A stretch of 26,622 nucleotides of DNA, from the NCBI GenBank assembly GCA_002751075.1, contig NAOQ01000055.1, positions 38,146 through 64,767 on the forward strand. The letters are read 5' to 3'. This stretch comes from Ichthyophonus hoferi (taxonomy: Eukaryota; Opisthokonta; Ichthyosporea; Ichthyophonida; Ichthyophonidae). Positions 9,713 through 21,900 of this stretch are shown here, one piece after another (position 1 is the stretch's first letter; the number at the start of each line of letters is the position of its first letter). Position numbers and translations under genes: made by a program. Below the pieces are notes generated by a model. The model saw only the letters and a list, made by a program, of their open reading frames with translations, ran no database searches and was not told the origin of the DNA.

Positions 9713-10192
9713 TTATGCTTTGACGGCAGTAGCTAAAGAAATCATCTGTACAGGAGGAACGAAGCATTTTGTATATGACGACTTGGCACTAGTAGAATTG
9801 ACCGTAATAGGGAAGATCTTTGGAGAGACAGCTACCTCCTTATCGCCGTACAGAGTGAAGATTGGATTATAATCATTTAATTTATAGCAAACACAGTTGG
9901 GGTCTACCCAAAAAGTAAGTTCAGCAGGTAGAATAGACCTAACATTCGTAATACCAGCGAGCTCGGCGACTTCAAGAAGAAGTGGATCAAAATGGGACGC
10001 ACCAATACGGATACACCTGTTGCCTGATCCTCGCAATGGCTGCTCAGGATGCCATGTTTTACGGTAGCAGTTGTCAAGAGTAAACGTAAAAATTTGGATA
10101 AAAGAAAATATTTTCGCTTCTTCCACTTTGTTATCGCGCCTTAGAAGGGCAGCAAAAAAATCAGCGGCAACATGAAACTCTTTGACAGACAT
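9713..10192 (-). CDS. BTG/Tob-family antiproliferative protein, intact
   Basis: BTG/Tob proteins bind the CAF1 (CNOT7/8) deadenylase of CCR4-NOT, promote mRNA deadenylation and restrain proliferation. The ORF has 159 codons, close to BTG2 (158). The N-terminal helices are at residues 1-40 (MSVKEFHVAADFFAALLRR). Box A is at about 43-63 (NCYRKTWHPEQPLRGSGNRC, then IRI) and box B at about 88-106 (LPAELTFWVDP). The tail is short, with no PAM2 motif seen, so it is BTG1/2-like rather than Tob-like. I chose ATG 10192-10190 because it puts the first helix at the family's usual place; the frame stays open about eight codons upstream without another ATG. The ORF has no intron, whereas vertebrate BTG1/2 have one, so a retrocopy origin is possible. 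Asn58 replaces the Tyr equivalent to BTG2 Y65, while W95 (BTG2 W103) is kept. Confidence 0.92.
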   Translation of the reverse strand: MSVKEFHVAADFFAALLRRDNKVEEAKIFSFIQIFTFTLDNCYRKTWHPEQPLRGSGNRCIRIGASHFDPLLLEVAELAGITNVRSILPAELTFWVDPNCVCYKLNDYNPIFTLYGDKEVAVSPKIFPITVNSTSAKSSYTKCFVPPVQMISLATAVKA

Positions 10193-11851
10193 ACCAGATA
10201 TGGCTTCAAAATACACAACTTCAAATCAATACAAACTCAGTTATTTTGTTATTAAAATGAATAGAAGTTTCCAATAAATACCCTAAAGTGGATTTAAAAT
10301 CTAAGTTAACTGTTGTTGATTGGGCAGGTAAAAAGCAAACACAAAAATAGCATTGGTGCATTAGTTATATAAGCCACTACATCCAAATAACCACTATTCC
10401 TCAATGGTTCTGTTTGGTCTTTGCATATTACCCAATCATCTATATATCTAGTACATCTATATAGCAGGACATTAAGATCAATATAGTAAGCCAAAATAAT
10501 TTAAATAAATCTAAAAAATATATTTACATAGTATTCTTTTTTAAAATTTTTAATTTTTTTATAAAAAATATCCTTATTATAGTTGTTATTCTATAATATT
10601 CTACTATAATTTTCGCTCAGTTTGTTCAATGGGCTTTACGAGAGGGTCAGTATCACGGAGATACTTTTTATAGTGAATTCATCATCTATTCAAAGTTAGG
10701 AGCCATATATAGTTGCTCCATTACAGCATGATCTTCCAATTAAATGCTAATTTTGGAAATACAGGGGAATCACATCCTCTTACTGGCAAATTTCGGTATC
10801 AGATGAAACATACAATTTTAAGTAATTTTTTTTAAAAAAAGACATAATAATAATGGGAAAATTATGCGTCGATCATGCCTATATATTTTTTATTTAATTA
10901 TTTAAATATTAAGAGAGAAGCATAAAAGGAGAAGTACAAAATGCGGAATTAAATAATGGGATGGGATGTTCCCTTGCTATAACGCACAAAAATCTGTAAT
11001 TCTTTATAACAGCACCTCTAACCAATCAAAAGATTCGTCATCAGAGTAAGGTATGCATAGGATATTGTTTATTTCAAGAGTCCTCAGCTTATGACGGTAC
11101 ATTATTAACGTTAATTATAATTTACTCACAGGATTAGGTAATATTGTTCTCAATATAAGGTTATTGGCTAATCTAATCCAGGCAATTAATGTTGTTTGAC
11201 AGTGATGTAACGAGTTTCAGGCATCACATGTCTTAGCTTTTGCTGCCAAAGTGCGTTTATCTTGTGCTGTATTTAATTTAGCATTTGAATCTCACATGGC
11301 AAGAATTATATGGGATTTTTTTTTTTGTTGATAAGATAGTATAGTAAAAGAATAATCATGTTGATAGTAATATTCTGCCTCTAGATAATTTATTTTAATG
11401 TGTTTCTAGTATTGATTTCACACGTTTAACGATTAACCGTTTTTGGGTTTGGCACAAAGAATAGACTAGATGATGCCTTTCACTATTTTCTAATATACTA
11501 ATATACTACATAAAATAAATAACCATCCTTGAATTTTAAATTTCATATATGCAATCGTTGATTGCGTATATTTTTAATTTAATATATAGTTATACTCATT
11601 CACACAGGCAGTAATCCGAATGATTTAAACGGTGTTAAAACCATTTTAGGGAATGCAATTGGTCATCAAAATGATTCATCAATCCAACATTACGCTATTA
11701 GGCCAAGAGATTATTTATTTAATTAATTAATATTTCTGTTACAACACCTCTTTTTCATTTTTCCTTTGCAAACATGCACAAACTTATGCATTGCGTTATC
11801 AAGTAGCAGTTGTGCATTGGTTAAAAATGAAATGACGGAGAGCAGAAAACG
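10193..11851. other. AT-rich intergenic DNA upstream of the BTG gene, no firm gene
   Basis: It should contain the BTG promoter, but no clear TATA or initiator was picked out. Two plus-strand stretches look faintly exon-like, each with an acceptor-like TTTCGCTCAG or GAGTTTCAG before an open frame (10622-10735 and 11219-11329). Neither matches a family I know. A TA run begins at about 11853. Confidence 0.4.
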
Positions 11852-11886
<35 letters not shown>

Positions 11887-12613
11887 NNNNNNNNNNNNNN
11901 NNNNNNNNNNNNNNNNNNNNNNNNNNNNNNNNNNNNNNNNNNNNNNNNNNNNNNNNNNNNNNNNNNNNNNNNNNNNNNNNNNNNNNNNNNNNNNNNNNNN
12001 NNNNNNNNNNNNNNNNNNNNNNNNNNNNNNNNNNNNNNNNNNNNNNNNNNNNNNNNNNNNNNNNNNNNNNNNNNNNNNNNNNNNNNNNNNNNNNNNNNNN
12101 NNNNNNNNNNNNNNNNNNNNNNNNNNNNNNNNNNNNNNNNNNNNNNNNNNNNNNNNNNNNNNNNNNNNNNNNNNNNNNNNNNNNNNNNNNNNNNNNNNNN
12201 NNNNNNNNNNNNNNNNNNNNNNNNNNNNNNNNNNNNNNNNNNNNNNNNNNNNNNNNNNNNNNNNNNNNNNNNNNNNNNNNNNNNNNNNNNNNNNNNNNNN
12301 NNNNNNNNNNNNNNNNNNNNNNNNNNNNNNNNNNNNNNNNNNNNNNNNNNNNNNNNNNNNNNNNNNNNNNNNNNNNNNNNNNNNNNNNNNNNNNNNNNNN
12401 NNNNNNNNNNNNNNNNNNNNNNNNNNNNNNNNNNNNNNNNNNNNNNNNNNNNNNNNNNNNNNNNNNNNNNNNNNNNNNNNNNNNNNNNNNNNNNNNNNNN
12501 NNNNNNNNNNNNNNNNNNNNNNNNNNNNNNNNNNNNNNNNNNNNNNNNNNNNNNNNNNNNNNNNNNNNNNNNNNNNNNNNNNNNNNNNNNNNNNNNNNNN
12601 NNNNNNNNNNNNN

Positions 12614-12648
<35 letters not shown>
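11852..12648. other. Assembly gap inside a TA microsatellite
   Basis: 727 Ns (11887-12613) are flanked on both sides by (TA)n, 11853-11886 and 12614-12646. The gap is therefore within or next to a long TA tract. Any 'ORF' across it is an artefact. Confidence 0.98.
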
Positions 12649-15080
12649 CGTACAGTCCCTAATTTTATTATACATAACCTACGGCATTACTACATATATA
12701 GAATCATCGGGTATAAATTAAACTATTTTTTAGCAATTCCAAAATAAATTATAGTTTTCATTTTATAAATATATAAAAAAAATAATATATATTTGTTATA
12801 ATAATTGTGGCCGTGGGCGCCGTGAAAACCTAAGCACCTAACATATCGCTCCAATAGCATTAAAGATACTGATAAACTGATAACAATATAAGATGGCATG
12901 TTGTACTGAGCGAGTTAGATCAGATCCTTGATAATTCTATTCGGAACCTATATAAATCTCTTTTGCTTTCGCATGGGCGGCTTCTATACAACATATTATG
13001 CAAAATAAAGAGCAAATAGAACTTACTAGAAATGTAAATGTAAATCAATTCTGAATGTTTATGAAATAAATTGCCATTTAACTTAACTTATGTTATGGCT
13101 TATAAATCAATACATCACTGTATATAAATAATTCACGAATAATAAACATAACAAATAATGTAAATTACTCTAATTAGCTCATCTATATTACTTTGCAATG
13201 CTTTATGTTAAATTATGATTCTTTTAGGAGATACAAGTTCTTCTTGACCGCAGAGCATAGTATTATCAAGGTATTTATAACTATTCTCAGGGGCAGTGGT
13301 TTTATTTTTCCATTTTTCGCGTGGCTGCCACAAACCGGGACGAATGGAAACAATCGGGCAAACGAAGACACTTTATCAAATGCCATTATTAGGCAACTGG
13401 TGTGTAATGAAATCTATATTTTTATTCTTAAGTAGTGCTAAAAATACTAAAAATTGAGTAACTCTAACATATTTATTAATGATTATTGTAAAAATATAAC
13501 AAAGATAATGAAACATGCTAAAATGAAAATGCGTAAAAAAAGTATTCCAACTACCAGAATTTTTATATATATTAAACTAAAATGGCATATTTGGATTTAG
13601 ATGTATTTTTTTGTAAATTTTTTTTTTTGTTTTATGTTTAATTTTCATGTCCGTTTTAACAGCGTTTTCAAGTTTTTATGAAACAGAAATTATCAAGAGC
13701 TAACTTCAGAAGTCTAAAATCCAATCGTGTTTTGTAGTCTTTTTAATCAAATTCCAGATATTTTATAATCATTTGTTAATCTATTATAGATCTCTATTCT
13801 GGATGTATTATTGGTTTATATCTATAAGACTCTTTATTTTGCAGTAAAAGATTATAATATTAGATGATAATGATCTAATTATAATTCCAAGTAAGGCTAA
13901 CATTTTCAGGGCAATTAACTGATTTACTGATCGCTATATTATTTAAAAAAAATATATATTTTAAAACCTATTGTCTTCAAGCTATTCAAATTTTATTATA
14001 TAATTCTGAAACCACGTATTGGTTATTTTTTCAAGTGTAATACTTTTTATGTCATCTATGTAACATATATGACATAATGATGGTCCACTAATATGTAGTT
14101 GTAATATATCAAGCCCACGGTGCAAATTAGTTTAATAGAATAATGTTTGTATAAACTAAAAATATGAGTTTTATTCAATATTTTACTAAGACATTCAAAT
14201 ATTTAAAGTTCTCTTACTACTATACGTATACGAGAAAATAATATTTAGAGAGGATTTATTGCTTAGTTCAAATATGCCTACAATACCAAAAATGTCATTT
14301 TTTTTTATGCTGCAAATCATATTTGTAACTAGTAAACCTAAAAAATACAAATGAAATTTACACATATTTGTAAAACATTTACGTTGTGTATTATCCAAAA
14401 TTTTATTTTGGTTTTAATGAGACAATTATATAAAATTACAAAAGCAATGAAAAATGCATTTTCTCAGGTCTCAATGAAAATTAAAATTAATGACGGGAAA
14501 TTCTTATTATTCATTAATATATATATTTTTATATATATTATTTTCATTTATTTTATGTTTTATGCCGGTTTAAATGCCCTGTACACATTTTCCCCACTTT
14601 ACTTTTTTTTTTCAAATGGACTCGGGCCAACATTTTCTCTCGCCAATTTCTACATACTGGTTTTTTCTAATTTTTTGTATAGTTAATAAAAAAAGGGTCA
14701 AATAACAATCGTGCTAAGTTTTAGCATTAACAGATAAACATAACTATAAACTATAAAAATGTATCAAAAAGCGTTTCCATTTGCCCCAGTTTACGGTAAT
14801 TTTTGACAGTAATATATATGTAGATATGCCTCCTTTATACTTAATTTGTATAATATTGGAAATAAAAATAGTATCTGTTGTACTGATTCATATCTGGCTA
14901 TTGTCGTCTGGTAAATGGTAAAGGGCCAGCTAAAGCTCTAGCTAACTAACTGCTCTTGAATCTCTTTATGTTGATTAATCGATATACTAGCCTTTACTTT
15001 CTTACCTGGCAATGTATTGTGTATGTAGTAATTGTAATCTAATTGTGGCTGTGTAAATAGTTAAGGTATTCTTATCAGAA
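12649..15080. other. AT-rich DNA, no gene recognised
   Basis: Low-complexity A/T runs. One plus-strand open stretch (13229-13400) sits between an acceptor-like GATTCTTTTAG|G and a donor-like CAACTG|GTGTGT. It reads RYKFFLTAEHSIIK and then a hydrophobic stretch and NEDTLSNAIIRQL. I recognise no family, and it could be chance. Confidence 0.35.
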
Positions 15081-15089
15081 GAATCAACA

Positions 15090-15127
15090 CCAGACTTAAC
15101 TAGAAGGCCAACTAGTTAAGTATCTGG
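15090..15127. repeat. Perfect 10-bp inverted repeat (hairpin)
   Basis: ACTTAACTAG (15094-15103) pairs with CTAGTTAAGT (15112-15121) around an 8-nt loop. CCAG/CTGG extends the stem after a 2-nt bulge. It lies about 110 bp beyond the tRNA-like segment. It could be part of the same element, or a site 3' of KIF21. Confidence 0.8.
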
Positions 15128-15234
15128 ATTATCTACTTCAACTTCTTTAGCAACTATAGACATAATATGGAAGAACGAAAGAACCATAAAGTTGGATTCT
15201 AGAGTTTTACTAACATAGAAATTTATATATATAT

Positions 15235-15335
15235 TGGGATTTGAACCGCCCAGAATACTAGCACAGCTAGCGTTCTTTTGTACTGAGAGGCTTTCCCTAG
15301 CTAAGGGTTTAATCAAAGATTTTCCGTGCATCATT
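15235..15335 (-). mobile_element. Possible tRNA-derived SINE head
   Basis: On the minus strand there is an A-box-like TAGCTAGGGAA (15303-15293) and a B-box-like GGTTCAAATCC (15247-15237), about 55 nt apart. Between them a perfect CTAGC-TGT-GCTAG hairpin resembles the long variable arm of a type II (Leu/Ser-like) tRNA. The T stem and acceptor stem do not pair fully, so this is not a working tRNA. The TATATA run after the B box could be part of the element body. A second copy in the window was not found, so the SINE call is tentative. Confidence 0.4.
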
Positions 15336-15945
15336 TATCTGAATTCGTTCCTGATTGGTCCAGGATCTCTTTCATTAACTACGTTATGTTTTCTACATTT
15401 TTAACTATGTGCTTAATACAGTTACTAAGGTAACATTCCCATTTGTTAGCTTGCTGAATTTAGAAATATGTACATAATAGTAATAATATATATGTGGATG
15501 TGTGGTATAGTGTATGCACTACCTGGGTACCAGACATGCAATTATTCCATTCGCTCCTGGCGCTCTAAAGTCGTATAAACATTGAGAAGCATCCGATCAG
15601 ATTGCCTAATCAGAAATCCTTCACCACAATTTCTACTCAGAAATTCTGGTCGTAACATATAGTTAGGTAGAGGAAAAAGTACAAATAAATAAATTCATTC
15701 CTGTATTAAATTAAGTATTAGATTTTTGTATTGTTGTAACGCATTCAGAAACCATGTAACTAAGCGACTAAATAAAACCTTAGAAAAATAAACAATAAAA
15801 TACACCAATATGTGAGTCACTGATGAGCATGTAAATTGCTTCCTTTCCACTAATATAAATTGAATCAAAATTAGAGTTGGCGTAGCTGGTGTGACTGGTT
15901 GGCGGTTGCTATAGGAACAATAAAAGGAGTTTCTTTCCAACGGCC
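15336..15945 (-). other. Probable 3' UTR / downstream flank of KIF21-like gene
   Basis: Sequence just downstream of the KIF21 stop. No canonical AATAAA was seen on the minus strand here. A variant AATACA lies near 15732-15727 and ATTAAA near 15312, inside the tRNA-like segment. The 84-codon frame in 15695-15949 has no family resemblance and overlaps the stop region. Confidence 0.4.
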
Positions 15946-15994
15946 TCATGGTTTGCTAGGCAGGGCAGGCTTCCATACCATAATTGACTTGTCA
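15946..15994 (-). CDS. KIF21: KIF21-like terminal coding exon 18
   Basis: 49 nt. Together with exon 17 it completes SSDKSIMVWKPALPSKP and TGA (15948-15946). The closing WD strand matches human DDRTVRIWKA, but the protein ends about 20 residues sooner than human. The acceptor is ATGATTAG|T. Confidence 0.87.
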
Positions 15995-18900
15995 CTAATC
16001 ATAAATAGGTGTTAGCATGTTTCTATGAACATTAGAGAATGTAGAATATAGAGAATTAATACCCGAGATAAAAATCATACTTACTTATGTGCATACTTAT
16101 TTATGTGCACGTAAATCACTTCAAAGTTCAATTTATTTGTTCAAGCCATCATATCAACCTCAGATAATCTATCAGTGCATACTGACTATACATGTGGTTA
16201 TATTTACCAAAACAAAAGTTAATCTTATAGCTAAAAGTAAATACATCATGTAAGAAGGGAGAAAAGAGAATATAATACTAAACATAATGACCTATATGAC
16301 ACAGAAACACAAGTATAGGAGACTTTACACTTATGTATCCATGCCTATTTCTTTTTTTAGTTATTGAATTTGTGATTAGATGGATAAGTCACCGTTAAAA
16401 GTCAGAAAATGGTCACTATAATACAAATTTATTGTAACACAACTATCGTGAAAACATGTGCTTATTGTTTATATTACACTCAGACGGTAGAGGTATATAT
16501 ATCCAAGATATAGTATAGGCGAGGTAATAGGATGCTATTTGGATATATTAAAATAGTTGAAATTAATAATGACATGATGAGTGACTAAGCTCATATATTA
16601 GAATGTACAAATGAAAGAATAAAGTGTGAAAAAATAGAGCATATATAGGAGTATATTATGTGTCTTGTATACTATATTATTCAGAAATATATTACATTTT
16701 AAATTATAGTGGGATCATAACATAGCGTAATATAGCATAATATCATATAACAAAACATAACAACATACTACTCCACATTACTCTTTATAGCCACCTACTT
16801 ATATACTATATACCCATACATGTAACTTATAATTACTTACCTCGACACTGTAAATAGATAAGGTGCAAGCCATGTCATATCATTGACATCTCTTTTATGC
16901 GAACCAACCAAGCCTACTGGTTCGCCCGTGGCAGACCACAGCTTGATCCCTCCATCCCTTCCGCCACTAGCTATCAGCTCCTGCTCATCGCCTATTATAC
17001 ACAGACTACTGACTCCACTGCTGTGGGCTCGGTTGATCGATTTCATCTCCACTAGCCTGCATACCATACGCCAATAACAGAGAAATATAGATGGTATTAG
17101 TGGATGAAGTAGGAATAGAAACATTAATATAAGTTAAAATAGATTTAAAATTTTAAAATAACTTAAAATAACCATAAATAGCATGAATTTTCTTAATAAA
17201 CTGCAAGTGTAGGCAGGATTATCAGGCCATAAACCCCATAATATTCCAGTTATCTCTTATTTTATTTTTCAAACACTGTGATAAAGTATATGGGTATGAA
17301 TAGTTGGAGTTATGCATGTAATTGTAGAACAATGAACATAGCAGGATATACAAAATAAAATAAATATTCTTAGAAGTAATGAAATAATATAATATAACAC
17401 TATATAATATATAGTAGGCTATAGTATATATGATAGGATATGGCATTATAGAATTATTTGGCTTATAGTAATATATGATACTATACAGCATGGTATAATA
17501 TAATATAATATAAGACAATACAATACATGTAATATAATAAATATAAAACAATATAATAACAATATAAACAAATACAATAAAATAAAATACAATATCGTAC
17601 ACTACAATACAACACCAATAAATCAAATAAAATTCAACATACTATAATGCAACCCAACCCAACCCAACCCAACCCAACCCAATCCATCAAATCAGAATAC
17701 AACACAATGCAGTACAACACACACCTTCCATTGTCTGACCCCCATAGCTTTATAGCTCCATCTCTAGAGGCAGACAGCAAACACAATGGCCTTTCACCAC
17801 CACCCATTAGGGCTAGGCTAGTAACAGAGTCGTAGTGAGGAGGAGAAAGAGTGTCCAGCAGATCTAGACTGTCTAGATCAAACACACTGTAGTGTAATGT
17901 AAGGCGATCGCATTAATGAATAATTAATTAATTAATGGATTGCATTAAATGTAATAGTTAATGTGTAACGTGGTTGGGTTAGGTGATATGGTATGTGATA
18001 TAATATGACTGCAGAGGGAAATGATAAGATAATTAATATTGAGCATGGTGATTGAGGCAATGGTGGGATAGCCAAGAAGGATATAAAGGTAAAAGATATA
18101 TGAACTAATAAGAAGAGGTTTCATTAATAAATATATTTCAGTCCGGCCTATAATATAGTCCTTATATAAGAGGTGGTGACTGGGTAACAATAATATGTGA
18201 TAGTGCTCAAATGATTGTATATATATATATATAATTTAGTTTAAATATAAACGACCAATAAGAGGATAACGATAATTAGAAATTACCAATACACGATCAA
18301 GATTATAGACACGATCATACAGATCTTACATAAATTCATCAATGAAAGACGAGATTCAGCAAAGAAATAACCCTTTCAGGGGCTACAATGAACTCGTATA
18401 AATAGAAAATTAATTATAATTTAACACAATGGAAAAAAATATATATAATTGTATAATTGAAGATAATAACACACCGTACACAATCATGCCAAGCATACAT
18501 ACATATATCCAGTCCCTGTATTATATATACATACTTAATATTATGGTCACGTGACCCTGTAATGATAAGTGGCCTATGGCAGTAGCCCATTTCTCCACTA
18601 ATTGACGGACTGTGGGGATATAGTATTATATCACTTTAGAATAACGTCTAAGCCAATATATAGATAATCTGAGTGTATAAATTTGATTGGCATATTACAA
18701 TTTCTTTATAGTGAATGCATGTTATAATGGTCGAGTATAAAATGTAAAATGACTAAAAATAAACATGATTAAAATTAAATACGTCAAGATAGAATGAGAG
18801 AAAAAAAATAAGATAGGATGTCTACCAAAAAAACAGTAAGGTTTAAAATATAATATGCTTGAAAAATAAAATAGAGTAGTTGTTTTTCAAAAACACAAGA

Positions 18901-21900
18901 ATAATATTATATTACACAATACTTTAGTACATTATATTAGATTATACTACCATTTATAACATAAAAATCACATCCTACCATACAATGCACAGTATCACAC
19001 GATTCTACTATACAATACACCATACCTATACATAACATAATACTAGCATATATAATATAATATCATGGCTAACATAACACCTTATTATACTATCATACAA
19101 TGCTTGCCATCACAGTAACATATACACTACAACCCTGACATGCAATACATAATACTACACAACCCTATATACATACAGGCAGGGCGTAGAGCATTTCAGT
19201 GCCACTATAGACCCCACTAGCCCTGTAAGAATCTTCGCTTTAACCGGTTCTAGCGTAGTTGTATCCCAAACATGCACTGTTTTCCCACTCTGTGATTGAT
19301 GAATTAAAATTAAAATTAAAATTCTTTAGGAATGATTTGATTATTATATTAAGATTATACTTCTATTATCTATATACAATAAAGCATCCATATGATATAG
19401 TAGAAGTTAGGGTTCGTTTGATTATAATAAACTTACTGACGTGATATATAGCCAATGATATATTTATGTTATAAATTATATATATTATAATATACAAATA
19501 TATATAAGTATATAAGTTATGCAAACACCGATTACAATCATATTAAGATATATAAGCCCTATATGATATTACTTCGCAAAACAAAATACAATTCATTGTG
19601 GTATATTGTTAAATAGTCAATTATGTTATAAGTTAAAACATACTATATATATACAACAATACATATACTTATTAAAATCATATAAACGCATACCACATAC
19701 GGTATTGCTTCACAAAACAAAACACCAATCATTTTGGCCCAACACAGTATATGTTTAAATTGTATTATAAATCAATGCAATGCTCAGGATATTTTGTTTT
19801 ATAAAAAAAGCCAATCAATAGACTCCGGTCATACCCCAGCTAATAGACGAGTGCCAGTATGATTTAAAGCCAATGCTTGGATTGGTTCAGATAAGTCTGT
19901 CATCACTTTTCGCAGTTGCCAAGTATCCCGGTCATACAAGAAAATAGTTCTGAAAAGGCATACTATTGGTTAAAGGTCATATCACACATATACATATACA
20001 TATGTACCTATATGAATATATGTAATATGCAATAAAATATAATAAAAGACATGATATATAGAATACATATCAGATGATATATATTTAGAATGTAAATATA
20101 GGTGAACACACATTTAACTGTCCAATCAAATAGACCTTATGCTATCGATAAACATTACCCCCATGATAGAGGTGCTTGTTAATCCTATTATATAATTAGA
20201 TCTTAAGAATATAATATAAAATAATGCGCACATATGATTGGACTATAGAATGCAGTATTTTTAATTCTTTATCCAAAATATTAGTAATTTATAAGCATTA
20301 GCTATTCAAAGTAATGCTCAACTACGTAAACACATAAATTAACCAACCCCTGTTCAGATGTAGTAGCCACAGCCAATAGGGGTGGGCTAGCCATATCCAC
20401 CAATAGCATGGCGACAACTGGACCCTGGGTTTCGATTTGACCAATCTCGCTGCTTGCATCATAGTTGTATACATTGATACATGAATCTATGGTAAAGAGG
20501 GTAGGGTGGTAAACTAGAATGAGTAAATAGAGATAGACATAATAGTATGGTAGTAAGATAGCATGGTAGTAATATATTTTGCTAGTATGATAGTCTGTAG
20601 AATACACATGCATCATGTGGTGATGTATATAAACCAGGTTAACAAGAGAGAATTTGAGATTTAAATGAAAACCAAGAAAGGTTAATACTATAAATATATA
20701 GTATAGCATGTATAATATGGTATAGCATAATATAATATAATCCGAAGAGATACATAATAGGAAACTTGATGTTATGAAATATGATTGGTCCTTATTTTTT
20801 AGAACATCAACCCACCTTTGGAACCAGAGTAGATCGTAGATCCATTTACAGCCAATGAAGTCAATGCTGCACTATAGCCATGGATGACATTACTGGCATG
20901 TGATTGGTTGCTGTTCAGATCCAATAGATTAGCAGACGATGCATTTGATTTCTCTGGAGATTCGCCGGTGCCAGTTAGAAACAGCCAATGACTTATCATA
21001 CCATATGTACACGGTGCTTAATATGTGATATAGAAAATATATTTAGATGTACGTGATCTTAAAATTTTAAAATCATATATAATTAATGCTTTTTTTAAAA
21101 AAACGATATGTATTGGCTATTGCTGTATTAATTTACAATCTAAATTAACCAAATTCGATGACAAAGGACTGAAAAGGAAATATTATGAACACGCATGATT
21201 GGTAAAGTACATGTAAAGAATTTATAGTAAAATCTTAAACTTCATATGGATAGTAAGATAATAAGTGAATTATAATTTAAAACACAGGTGATTAGCATAC
21301 ATAATACTCTTTTATACATTATGATATACATAATGAAACCAGTAGGAAGAAAACACAAAAAAATACTTACGTGCCATTAGACTAGTACTACTGTCAGGAT
21401 TTAGAGTAAGGCGTTCGAAGACATCTATAGGTCGAGGGGGAAAACGTTTATTCCATTGGGTTAAAATCACTATACTTTGCTATTCATACGTGGACGATAT
21501 CCAATTGTTGTTATAATCTTTAGTAAAATATATTTCTTAGTCCAATTAAAATGTTTTCATACATTTAAATAAAGGAGAGGATTAGTTGAAAGCAAGAATA
21601 AATACATGATAACGGATAACACAACAGGGAGGCCTTTCTTGATTTCAAAAGGATAACGTTGTTTACAGTGTACTTAAACAATTCAATTGACTACATGTGA
21701 AAATACAAACTAGATATATATATATATACAGATACACATACCTACGAACATGCATAGACAAACAAATCCGTACATAAATACATATATACAGATATACATG
21801 GAGGTATATCCTACATAACACAGATATAGCTTCCTCCCTCTCGTTCTAAACATCCTTGCATGTATATATTATAGTATGACGGTGTGAATGTATGCGTATA

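Noticed and set aside
10306-10494. ORF with YIDDWV as reverse-transcriptase YxDD motif
   Set aside because: No neighbouring reverse-transcriptase motifs and the motif spacing does not fit; it is likely chance in the BTG upstream flank.
11766-12675. Long ORFs of nearly 300 codons on both strands
   Set aside because: They span the run of Ns and the flanking TA repeat; there is no sequence to support them.
15235-15335. Functional tRNA gene
   Set aside because: The T stem and acceptor stem do not pair properly and no anticodon arm is convincing; only A- and B-box-like motifs remain.
15695-15949. 84-codon ORF starting near the KIF21 stop as a separate gene
   Set aside because: No family resemblance; its start overlaps the KIF21 terminal exon and it reads 3' UTR.
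17222-17626. 134-codon hydrophobic Ile/Tyr-rich ORF
   Set aside because: It lies wholly in a KIF21 intron and reflects TATAA-type low-complexity DNA.
17651-17680. Interstitial telomere repeat
   Set aside because: The unit is GGGTT, not the animal TTAGGG, and it is only 30 bp in an intron.
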